NCBI GenBank assembly: GCA_029266795.1
Contig: JAQSWE010000063.1
Span: forward strand, 1-13,673
Direction: 5' to 3'
Source: Alphaproteobacteria bacterium
Lineage (GTDB): Bacteria; Pseudomonadota; Alphaproteobacteria; Micavibrionales; UBA2020
DNA length: 13,673 bases
In this document: positions 4,994 through 11,070 of the stretch, in pieces
How positions within the stretch are numbered: the stretch's first letter is position 1
Layout of the letters: each line of letters opens with the position of its first letter
The notes under the pieces: model-generated
What the model saw: the letters and a program-made list of their open reading frames with translations, nothing else
What the model was told of the DNA's origin: nothing
The model's database searches: none
Made by a program: the position numbers and the translations under genes

Positions 4994-6526
4994 TTATGTG
5001 TTCTTAATGCGGCGGCGCTGGACGGAGGAGGGAATCTTCATCGCCTCGCGGTACTTTGCGACCGTGCGCCGCGCAATTTCAATGCCGTCTTTTTTCAAAA
5101 GTTCGACCAGATCGTCATCCGACAAAATCGCTGCCGCCGGTTCTGCGTCGATATGCCCCTTGATCCGCGACTTGACGGCTTCCGATGAAAACTCCGCATT
5201 GCCGTCCGACGACGATACGCCAGAGGAGAAAAAGTATTTCAACTCGAAAACGCCGCGCGGCGTGCCGATATATTTATTGGTGGTGACGCGGCTGACGGTG
5301 CTCTCATGCATGCCGATCACGGCCGCGATATCCTTCAGCACCAGCGGCTTCAGGTATTCGACGCCGTAGTTGAAGAAATCTTCCTGCTGCAGAATAATCT
5401 GGCTGGCGGTTTTTAAAATCGTTTCCGCGCGCTGGTCCATCGCCTTGATCAGCCAGTTGGCGGTGTTCAGCTGCTCGGACAAATATTCCTTGTCCTTCTT
5501 CTGCTTCGCGCTGTTGCTGATTTCGGTGTAATAGCGCTTGTTGACCAGTACGCGCGGCAAGGTGTCGTTGTTCAACTCCACCGCCCAGCCGCCGCCTTTT
5601 GATTTCGGCAGCGGCTTCATCAGCACATCGGGCACGACGGTCTGCGACACGAAATGCTCGAATTCCAGCGCCGGTTTCGGGTTTAGCGCCTTGATCTCGG
5701 CAATCATTTCTTTCAGGTCGGCATCATCGACGCCGCACAGTGCCTTCAGCTTTTTCAGGTCATGCGATGCCAGCACGTCGAGGTTCTCGACCAGCTTCTG
5801 CATCGCGGGGTCCAGACGGTCCTGTTCTTTCAGCTGCAGCGCAAGACATTCACTCAAGTTGCGCGCGAACAATCCGGCGGGGTCCATATCCTGCAATTTT
5901 GCAAGGATACCCTCGACGCGCTCTTTGGTCGTGCCAAGGCGCTCGGCGAGTGCCCCGACATCGGTGCGGAAATATCCGGATTCATCGAGGTAATCGAGCA
6001 TCAGGCGCGCCATCGCGCGGTCCTTGTTTTCATCGAAATCGACGGCAATCTGCTCTTCCAGATAATCGCGGAGCGTCGCTTCCTTCGCCATCGTGTTTTC
6101 AAAGCCAAATTCGGGATCGTCAAATTTCAGGCTGCCGCCCTTGCCCACATCGCTGAAGCTGTTGGTGGCGAAGGCATCGTATCCGCCTTCCTGCTCTGCC
6201 ATGCTGCCGCCGGTGAAGACGTTCTCGAAATCGGTATCAAGCTCGCGCTCCTCGCGCTGGGGGGCGTCGCCGGCATCGCCGCCGAGGTCTTCATTGGCTT
6301 GGAGCCCTTCGCCGCCCTCGGCTTCGGGGGCGGGCGCATCCGCCTCGTGCCGCTCGGTCGACATGCTGTCGTCGCGTTCCAGCAGGGGGTTTTTTTCCAG
6401 CTCGGCTTCGACGAATTCGGCCAGCTCGATATTCGACATCTGCAATAGCTTGATCGCCTGCTGCAGCTGCGGCGTCATCGTCAGGGTCTGACCCTGTTTG
6501 ATATCAAGCCGTTGGTTGATCGCCAT
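4994..6526 (-). CDS. rpoN: RNA polymerase sigma-54 factor
   Basis: Sigma-54 directs RNA polymerase to -24/-12 promoters that need an AAA+ activator, classically for nitrogen assimilation and motility genes. The 510 residues show the three standard regions. The Gln/Leu-rich activator-interacting region I is at about 1-50 (TMTPQLQQAIKLLQMS). The acidic, poorly conserved region II is at about 50-130. The core-binding and DNA-binding region III contains the helix-turn-helix IGMHESTVSRVT and the diagnostic RpoN box ARRTVAKYRE at 485-494. Length and motifs are normal. GGGAGT lies a few bases before the ATG at 6526. It is transcribed with or just after lptB (71-base gap), and an extended -10 promoter candidate in that gap allows separate expression. 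hpf and ptsN follow, the standard arrangement. Confidence 0.97.
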   Translation of the reverse strand: MAINQRLDIKQGQTLTMTPQLQQAIKLLQMSNIELAEFVEAELEKNPLLERDDSMSTERHEADAPAPEAEGGEGLQANEDLGGDAGDAPQREERELDTDFENVFTGGSMAEQEGGYDAFATNSFSDVGKGGSLKFDDPEFGFENTMAKEATLRDYLEEQIAVDFDENKDRAMARLMLDYLDESGYFRTDVGALAERLGTTKERVEGILAKLQDMDPAGLFARNLSECLALQLKEQDRLDPAMQKLVENLDVLASHDLKKLKALCGVDDADLKEMIAEIKALNPKPALEFEHFVSQTVVPDVLMKPLPKSKGGGWAVELNNDTLPRVLVNKRYYTEISNSAKQKKDKEYLSEQLNTANWLIKAMDQRAETILKTASQIILQQEDFFNYGVEYLKPLVLKDIAAVIGMHESTVSRVTTNKYIGTPRGVFELKYFFSSGVSSSDGNAEFSSEAVKSRIKGHIDAEPAAAILSDDDLVELLKKDGIEIARRTVAKYREAMKIPSSVQRRRIKNT

Positions 6527-6548
6527 TGCCCAAATACTCCCTGCTTCA

Positions 6549-6577
6549 ATTATAGCATTTTTCGGGAGATTGACCAG
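6549..6577 (-). promoter_or_regulatory. Candidate extended -10 promoter for rpoN
   Basis: On the minus strand a perfect TATAAT (6554-6549) is preceded by TGC (6557-6555), forming an extended -10 element. The best -35 match is only TGGTCA (6576-6571) with a 16-base spacer. It lies in the 71-base lptB-rpoN gap. The transcript would start about 15-20 bases before the ATG, just leaving room for the GGGAGT ribosome-binding site. This suggests rpoN has its own weak or regulated start in addition to read-through from the lpt genes. Confidence 0.45.
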
Positions 6578-6597
6578 ATGGGCGGTTTTAGAAGGGT

Positions 6598-7377
6598 TTA
6601 GAGGCTGAATTTCTCGCCCAGATAGACACGGCGGACATCCTTGTGGGCGACGATGTCGGAGGGCTTGCCCTCCATCAGCACCTGCCCGCCATGCAGGATA
6701 TAGGCGCGGTCGACGATATCGAGCGTGTCACGCACGTTGTGGTCGGTGATCAGGACGCCGATATTGCGGTTCTTCAGGTGCTTCACAAGGTCGCGAATCT
6801 CGCCCACGGCAATCGGGTCGATACCCGCCAGCGGTTCATCCAGCAGGATGAATTGCGGATGCGTGGCAAGGGCGCGGGCGATTTCCACGCGGCGGCGTTC
6901 CCCACCCGACAAGGCAATCGACGGTGTGAAGCGCAAATGCGTAATCGAAAATTCGGCCAGCAACTCCTCCAGCATATGTTCGCGGCGGTGATGGTCTTCC
7001 TCCACCACCTGCAAAATACTGCGGATATTGTCTTCGACGTTCAGGCCGCGGAAGATGGACGATTCCTGCGGCAGATAGCCGATGCCCATGCGCGCGCGGC
7101 GGTACATCGGCAGGCGCGTGATGTCCTTGCCGTCCAGTTTGATGCTGCCGCTGTCGGCATCGATCAATCCGGTGACGATATAGAAACAGGTGGTCTTACC
7201 CGCACCGTTCGGGCCCAGCAGGCCGACAGCCTCGCCGCGCTTCACGGTCAGCGACACATCGCGCAGCACGGGGCGGCGTTTGTAGCGTTTCATCAGGTGT
7301 TCGACGACGAGGCCGGACGCGCTCGACACGGGCGTCAGGTCAGGGGTCTTTTTGTCGCTGGCGGGTTTGCTGGTCAT
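6598..7377 (-). CDS. lptB: LPS export ABC transporter ATP-binding protein LptB
   Basis: The cytoplasmic ATPase of the LptB2FG complex, which extracts lipopolysaccharide from the inner membrane and pushes it along the LptC-LptA bridge. The 259 residues contain the Walker A motif GPNGAGKT (55-62), the Q-loop Gln104, the signature LSGGE (157-161), the Walker B motif ILLDE (177-181) and the H-loop His213, so all catalytic elements are intact. Compared with E. coli LptB (about 241 residues) it has about 20 extra Ser/Pro/Lys-rich N-terminal residues before the ABC domain. The ATG at 7377 overlaps the stop of lptA by four bases (ATGA), indicating translational coupling. The LptF/LptG permeases are not in this window. 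Confidence 0.96.
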   Translation of the reverse strand: MTSKPASDKKTPDLTPVSSASGLVVEHLMKRYKRRPVLRDVSLTVKRGEAVGLLGPNGAGKTTCFYIVTGLIDADSGSIKLDGKDITRLPMYRRARMGIGYLPQESSIFRGLNVEDNIRSILQVVEEDHHRREHMLEELLAEFSITHLRFTPSIALSGGERRRVEIARALATHPQFILLDEPLAGIDPIAVGEIRDLVKHLKNRNIGVLITDHNVRDTLDIVDRAYILHGGQVLMEGKPSDIVAHKDVRRVYLGEKFSL

Positions 7378-8156
7378 GGCGTTTTCTTCTTGGGGTAAAA
7401 CAGGCCCTTCACGCGCCCGTCGCCGCCCTCGGCAAATAGCTGGCTGATGCCGGTTTTCAAGTCCACCACGGCGCGCGTGCCTTCCAGCCAGTTTTCGCCC
7501 TGAAGGACGCGGATCTTGCCGGTCAGTGTCGCCTTGCCCGCCACGACGTCATAAATGCCGCGGCTGCCGGTGATGGTTTCCTTCAGCGTCTTGATCGACA
7601 CGCTGCCCTCGGCGTTGATTTTTTGCAGCGCGAGTTTCCCCGTCGGCGCTTTGTAGAAATAGGCGGTCATCACATTCGCGCGCATCGTATCGGTGCCGCG
7701 CACGGCGACGGCGTCGCCAATCGCGGTCATTTTATTTTCAAGGCCGAAGAATTCGATTTTGTGCTTCGCGCTCAGGCGCTCGGTCGGCGTTTCGATGCGC
7801 AAATCGCCGCCCGTCAGCTGGGCGGAACTGTCCACGACGTTATAAACCGCGTTATCGCCATAAGCCGCATAGGGCGGCGACTGGATGATGACATGCCCGT
7901 CGGCGTTCAGTGTGCTGATATCGCCGGCGTTTTTATCGTCGGTGTAATGCGCGGTCAAAAGGTCGCTGGAAATCTGGAACGCGCCTTGCTTCGCCAGCGC
8001 GTTTTCGCGTGCGGTATAGGTCTTCGCCTTGCGGTTCCATTCCAGTGAATGCTTGGCGGAGATTTCCACGGGCGCGTTGCTGTCGCCGGCGGGAAGCTGT
8101 GCAAGAGCCGCCGTCGATACCATCAGCAACGCGGCGATAAGGGGGAGATGTTTCAT
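7374..8156 (-). CDS. lptA: LPS transport periplasmic protein LptA (OstA-like)
   Basis: Forms the periplasmic bridge that carries LPS from LptC to the outer-membrane LptD. The 260-residue precursor begins with a Sec signal peptide: a basic Lys at position 2, a hydrophobic core at about 4-15, and the cleavage motif ALA|Q after residue 19. The rest is an OstA-type beta-jellyroll repeat region (pattern of short strands such as ALAKQGAFQISSD and GHVIIQSP). The start ATG 8156 overlaps the lptC stop (ATGA), and its own stop overlaps the lptB start in the same way, so lptC-lptA-lptB are tightly coupled. It is longer than E. coli LptA (185 residues), which is usual for alphaproteobacterial members as far as I know. 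Confidence 0.92.
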   Translation of the reverse strand: MKHLPLIAALLMVSTAALAQLPAGDSNAPVEISAKHSLEWNRKAKTYTARENALAKQGAFQISSDLLTAHYTDDKNAGDISTLNADGHVIIQSPPYAAYGDNAVYNVVDSSAQLTGGDLRIETPTERLSAKHKIEFFGLENKMTAIGDAVAVRGTDTMRANVMTAYFYKAPTGKLALQKINAEGSVSIKTLKETITGSRGIYDVVAGKATLTGKIRVLQGENWLEGTRAVVDLKTGISQLFAEGGDGRVKGLFYPKKKTP

Positions 8157-8818
8157 CCGCGCCCCTTTTTCGTGGGCAGCGTCGCTTTCAGGCGCTGCAG
8201 CGTCAGGAAAGCGGGGCCGCCGAAAACGATCAGGTCGCCGCCTTCCGATACATCCATGTTCTGCGCCTGCAGTTCCCCCGCGGGGCCTTGTCCGCGGACA
8301 GGGTTCTGCGTGACAGCGTGGCGCGTTGCCACATCGACAGATACGTCCTGCAAATGCATTTCATAGCCACTGTCGTGATAGACAGTGACGCCGCCCGCGA
8401 GGGAGAGTTTTTGCGACTTGTTGTCGTAGTCGCCTTTTTCGGCATGGACGGTGATCGAACTGCCGCCTTCGAGCGCCATGTCGGCGCGGGGTTTTTCCAG
8501 CGTGACGGCTTCGTCCGACAGCATGTTGCGGATCGCCTTGTCGGCGGTCAGGGTATATTTGCGGCCCTTGGCATCCATGCCCTCATAGCGCGCCTTCACC
8601 AGCGCGATCTGGCCGGGCGTGGTTTTTTCCTTTGTCGGCAATTCGGTCAGCTGGATCTGGCGCGGGTCTTCCGACAGGCGCGCGATGACGAGACCGATCA
8701 GGGCGAGCGCCACCAGCGGCAGCGTCACTTTTGAAATGCGCACGAACCAGCTATAGCCGCCGCCGCGCGCGGCAAGGCGGGTTGAATTCGCACTGCGGGA
8801 TTTGGGTTTTTTAGGCAA
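8153..8818 (-). CDS. lptC: LPS export system protein LptC
   Basis: A bitopic inner-membrane protein that receives LPS from LptB2FG and hands it to LptA. The 221 residues show a basic N-terminal cytoplasmic stretch (1-30), one membrane segment at about 31-47 (VTLPLVALALIGLVIARL) and a periplasmic LptC/OstA-like beta domain. The start codon is TTG at 8818, overlapping the end of kdsD by 8 bases. No ATG occurs before the membrane segment; the only alternative is a GTG at residue 27, which would remove nearly all of the cytoplasmic part. AGCAGG inside the kdsD end can serve as ribosome-binding site. The rare start codon may keep LptC below LptA/LptB. Confidence 0.9.
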   Translation of the reverse strand: MPKKPKSRSANSTRLAARGGGYSWFVRISKVTLPLVALALIGLVIARLSEDPRQIQLTELPTKEKTTPGQIALVKARYEGMDAKGRKYTLTADKAIRNMLSDEAVTLEKPRADMALEGGSSITVHAEKGDYDNKSQKLSLAGGVTVYHDSGYEMHLQDVSVDVATRHAVTQNPVRGQGPAGELQAQNMDVSEGGDLIVFGGPAFLTLQRLKATLPTKKGRG

Positions 8819-9827
8819 AACCTGCTCTCAGGCAATCATGGAGGTGCAGCAGACCGACCGGCTTGCCCGCATCGTCAACCACGACCAGCGCCGTGATCTT
8901 GCGGAAGGTGTTCTTCAGGTCGTTCATGACGGCCATGGCTTCCGCAACCAGCATGTCGGGGCCGGTGACCTTCGGCGATTTGGTCATGATGTCCTTCGCA
9001 ATCTTGTCCATCAGATCGTTGCTCAGGTGGCGGCGGATGTCGCCGTCGGTGATCAATCCTGCCATCGTGCCGTCGGCATTCGTCAGCGCGACGCAGCCGA
9101 AGCCCTTGGCGCTGATGACGGGGATGATGTCGCGTACCAGCGCGGTTTCGGGCGCGAGCGGCAGCGCGTCGCCGGTATGCATGATTTCCGATACCTTCAT
9201 CAACTGCTGGCCCAGCTTGCCGCCGGGGTGGAAAATCTTGAAGTCTTTCGCGCTGAAGCCCTTGCGCTCCAGCAGCGTGATCGCCAGCGCATCGCCCAGT
9301 GCCATCGTCATGGTGGTCGAGGTGGTGGGGGCAAGGCCGTTCGGGCAGGCTTCGGGGCAGGGCGGCAGCAGCAGCACAACGTCCGATTTCTGGCCCAGCG
9401 TCGATTCAGGGCGGCTGGTGACGCCGATCAGCGGAATGGCGAAGCGGCGCGTATATTCGATCAGGTCGAGAAGTTCTTTTGCTTCACCCGAATTCGACAT
9501 CGCGAGTACCACGTCGCCGCGCACGATCATGCCCATGTCGCCATGGCTGGTTTCGGCGGGGTGGACGAAGAAGGCGGGCGTGCCGGTCGACGACATGGTG
9601 GCGGCAATCTTGCGCGCCACATGGCCGCTCTTGCCCATGCCGGTTACGATCACGCGGCCTTCGGCGGCGGACATCATCTCAATCGCCTGGTCGAAGCTGT
9701 CGTTCAGGAAATCCGCCAGTTGCAGCAGCGCGTCGCCTTCGGTCTTCAGCACGCGGCGGCCGGTCTCGACGGTGGCAGCAGCATCGTGTTGCGCGCGGGC
9801 GGTTTCGGGCAGCTTGGCGATTTTCAT
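8811..9827 (-). CDS. kdsD: Arabinose-5-phosphate isomerase (KdsD/KpsF)
   Basis: Converts ribulose-5-phosphate to arabinose-5-phosphate, the first committed step to Kdo, the inner-core sugar of LPS. An N-terminal SIS sugar-isomerase domain carries VTGMGKSGH, the FVHPAETSHGDMGM segment and SNSGE. Two CBS domains follow, ending in the family-typical HLHDCLRAG. The frame opens at ATG 9887 (358 residues), but I prefer the ATG at 9827 (338 residues). It places GMGKSGH at 63-69, close to its position in E. coli KdsD (about 56). In addition, a TTGACA promoter candidate predicts transcription from about 9899, leaving almost no leader for the 9887 start. Neither ATG has a strong Shine-Dalgarno. It heads the kdsD-lptC-lptA-lptB chain, so LPS precursor synthesis and export are co-expressed. 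Confidence 0.94.
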   Translation of the reverse strand: MKIAKLPETARAQHDAAATVETGRRVLKTEGDALLQLADFLNDSFDQAIEMMSAAEGRVIVTGMGKSGHVARKIAATMSSTGTPAFFVHPAETSHGDMGMIVRGDVVLAMSNSGEAKELLDLIEYTRRFAIPLIGVTSRPESTLGQKSDVVLLLPPCPEACPNGLAPTTSTTMTMALGDALAITLLERKGFSAKDFKIFHPGGKLGQQLMKVSEIMHTGDALPLAPETALVRDIIPVISAKGFGCVALTNADGTMAGLITDGDIRRHLSNDLMDKIAKDIMTKSPKVTGPDMLVAEAMAVMNDLKNTFRKITALVVVDDAGKPVGLLHLHDCLRAGFA

Positions 9828-9905
9828 GGCGGTACTCGCTGGTTGGTGGCGGCTTGAAAACAGCACGTTCAAAAGCCGGTTTATCATGCGTGTTGCAGTG
9901 CGAAA

Positions 9906-9934
9906 TATCTATCAAATTTATGTTGTTATGTCAA
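9906..9934 (-). promoter_or_regulatory. Candidate promoter for the kdsD-lpt operon
   Basis: On the minus strand a perfect TTGACA -35 (9934-9929) is followed by a 17-base spacer and TAGATA (9911-9906), in a strongly AT-rich 96-base gap between the RNase D-like remnant and kdsD. The -10 is only a moderate match. The predicted start near 9899 leaves a leader of about 70 bases to the preferred kdsD ATG at 9827. No terminator hairpin for the upstream gene was seen in this gap. Confidence 0.5.
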
Positions 9935-9983
9935 TTCGTTCAAGTAATTTACATAACAATCAAGCAAGCTTCTTTCCACGTTG

Positions 9984-10448
9984 TTAATGCGTGAAAATAT
10001 CCTCTTCCGCCCAACCCGCCATGTCCAGCAGCGCGCGATGAGGCAGGAAGCCAAAGCAGGCCTGCGCCAGCTCCATCCGGCCCTCGCGTTTCAGCGATTC
10101 GTCCAGAATAGCGCGGATGCGGTGCAGGTGCAGCACATCGGTTGCGGCATATTCGATCTGTTCGGGGCTCAAGGTCGCAGCGCCCCAGTCGGTCGTCTGC
10201 TGCTGCTTGTCGATATCCAGCTGCAGCAAATCCTTCACGAGGTTCTTCAGGCTATGATGTCCGGTATAGGTGCGCGCGATGCGCGACGCGACCTTGGTGC
10301 AGTAAACAGGCGCGGTCAGCACGTTCAGGTAGGTGTACATGACGCCGATATCGAAACGCGCGAAATGGAACAGCTTGGTCACTTTGGGATCGCCCAGCAG
10401 TTTTTTCAGGTTCGGCGCGTCATATTTCGCGGTCGAGATTACATTCAT
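9984..10448 (-). pseudogene. RNase D-like 3'-5' exonuclease, N-terminally truncated
   Basis: The 154 residues match the C-terminal three quarters of the short alphaproteobacterial RNase D-like DEDD exonuclease (about 200 residues). Exo II is seen as FHFARFD with Asp33, Exo III as YAATD with Tyr100 and Asp104, and the typical end is GWAEEDIF. The first 50 or so residues, which carry Exo I (Asp-x-Glu, usually DTETLGL), are missing. The frame continues upstream only 14 codons to a TGA and shows no family similarity there. No other minus-strand frame above 10448 encodes the missing part, so this is not a simple frameshift. Two of the four metal-binding acids are absent, so the product should be inactive as a nuclease. 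No good Shine-Dalgarno precedes ATG 10448. Homology breaks at about 10445. The relatives normally sit next to kdsD, as here. Confidence 0.75.
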
Positions 10449-10505
10449 TTTGCTGCCCGTTTTATTGATGTTTTGTTCAAAAACTATATGTCAGGAGCGC
10501 GTGAT

Positions 10506-10889
10506 ATGTCCAGAGGCCTGAAACTGCTGCTTGCCCTGTTGTTCCTGCGGCGCAAAGGCGGGCGACGCATGATCCTGCTGATGGTCCTGATCATCGCATG
10601 GGCGGCGGTGTCGGGGTATTACACCTGCGCCCTGCCGGGACGCCCTGCGGAATTGCATTGCACAGTGATCCGCAACACAGGTTTCGCCCATATGACGCGC
10701 GGCATGAATATGGACACCATCGCGGTGCTGAAGGCAGAAGCAAAACCCGAAGACCTGCCGCACCTGAAAGCCATGCTGCTGGGCAAAGACCGCATCGCCG
10801 CGATGACGGCGGCGGAAGTGCTGAAGGGCATGGGCCGCGATGCGCAGACGGCGCTGAACTTACACGGGTGTAACCCCACAGGTACCTGA
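10506..10889 (+). CDS. Hypothetical membrane protein, probably cut off at its 3' end
   Basis: I do not recognise this ORF. From ATG 10506, with AGGAG at 10492-10496, it encodes 127 residues. A hydrophobic stretch (5-14) and an arginine/lysine cluster are followed by a membrane segment at about 22-38. A soluble part at 80-117 (LPHLKAMLLGKDRIAAMTAAEVLKGMG, in pieces) resembles one HEAT-type helical repeat. The last nine codons (10860-10886) are read antisense through the tRNA-Leu fragment, and the stop at 10887-10889 lies in its anticodon stem. The natural C-terminus has therefore probably been lost at about 10860. An ATG at 10488 in the same frame is an alternative start, but it lies before the AGGAG. 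The ORF lies between two truncated genes and may be part of an inserted or rearranged segment. Confidence 0.5.
   Translation: MSRGLKLLLALLFLRRKGGRRMILLMVLIIAWAAVSGYYTCALPGRPAELHCTVIRNTGFAHMTRGMNMDTIAVLKAEAKPEDLPHLKAMLLGKDRIAAMTAAEVLKGMGRDAQTALNLHGCNPTGT
10860..10873. repeat. Palindrome at the tRNA/ORF junction
   Basis: TTACACGGGTGTAA is an inverted repeat of 6 bases (TTACAC/GTGTAA) around GG. It spans the exact point where similarity to tRNA-Leu ends (10863) and the hypothetical ORF begins. Part of it is simply the variable arm of the tRNA. The extension of the symmetry into the foreign side may be chance or may mark the recombination site. Confidence 0.4.
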
Positions 10890-10922
10890 AACCTGCGCGT
10901 CTACCAATTCCGCCATTTGGGC
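10863..10922 (-). pseudogene. tRNA-Leu(CAG) 5' fragment, T arm and 3' end missing
   Basis: Read from 10922 downward, the sequence shows a tRNA-Leu 5' acceptor strand GCCCAAA (10922-10916), a D arm with GCG stem and GAATTGGTAGA loop, an anticodon arm CAGGT-TTCAGGT-ACCTG with anticodon CAG, and the long variable arm typical of leucine tRNAs (GGG...CCC). After CCCGTG the similarity stops. The next bases (TAAGTTCAGCGCC) do not form a T stem with a TTCRA loop, and no TTTGGGC acceptor partner follows. The fragment is 60 bases of an expected 85 or so. It cannot make a functional tRNA. Its promoter appears intact upstream (10944-10972). Confidence 0.82.
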
Positions 10923-10943
10923 ACGGGTGCTTGGTGGCATGAG

Positions 10944-10972
10944 TAATAATGGAAGTGCGGGGGGTTTGTCAA
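10944..10972 (-). promoter_or_regulatory. Promoter of the truncated tRNA-Leu
   Basis: On the minus strand, TTGACA (10972-10967), a 17-base spacer and TTATTA (10949-10944; TATTAC with 18 bases) lie just upstream of the tRNA fragment, predicting a start near 10936, 14 bases before the tRNA 5' end. With the tRNA broken, the transcript would continue antisense through the hypothetical ORF toward the RNase D-like remnant and kdsD. Confidence 0.5.
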
Positions 10973-11028
10973 ATGTTATCAAGGAATAGGGAAAAACGCC
11001 GGTTTTTGTTGGTGTTCAGGGCTGCTTG

Positions 11029-11051
11029 ACCCTAAAATTACCGCCTAGGGT
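11029..11051 (+). other. Inverted repeat upstream of the receiver/GGDEF gene
   Basis: ACCCTA (11029-11034) and TAGGGT (11046-11051) form a perfect 6-base inverted repeat with an 11-base spacer, 20 bases before the ATG at 11071 and directly before the AGGGGA ribosome-binding site. It may be an operator half-site pair or a leader hairpin. No strong promoter for the plus strand was found in 10923-11070. Confidence 0.3.
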
Positions 11052-11070
11052 AACAGGGGATGAAGCCGCC

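Noticed and set aside
8802..9987. Two long plus-strand open frames (351 and 374 codons) opposite kdsD
   Set aside because: They lie antisense to a clearly conserved isomerase. Their translations are His/Arg/Gln-rich or Ser/Arg-rich, as expected from the complement of GC-rich codons, and show no domain.
9981..10505. Upstream extension of the membrane ORF to base 9981 (302 codons in total)
   Set aside because: This part is antisense to the RNase D-like remnant and reads as a His/Arg/Gln-rich shadow. The AGGAG at 10492-10496 and the hydrophobic N-terminus support a start at 10506.
10855..10922. tRNA-Leu interrupted by a group I intron
   Set aside because: Group I introns in bacterial tRNAs sit in the anticodon loop, which is intact here. 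The break is after the variable arm, and no 3' exon is found in the window.
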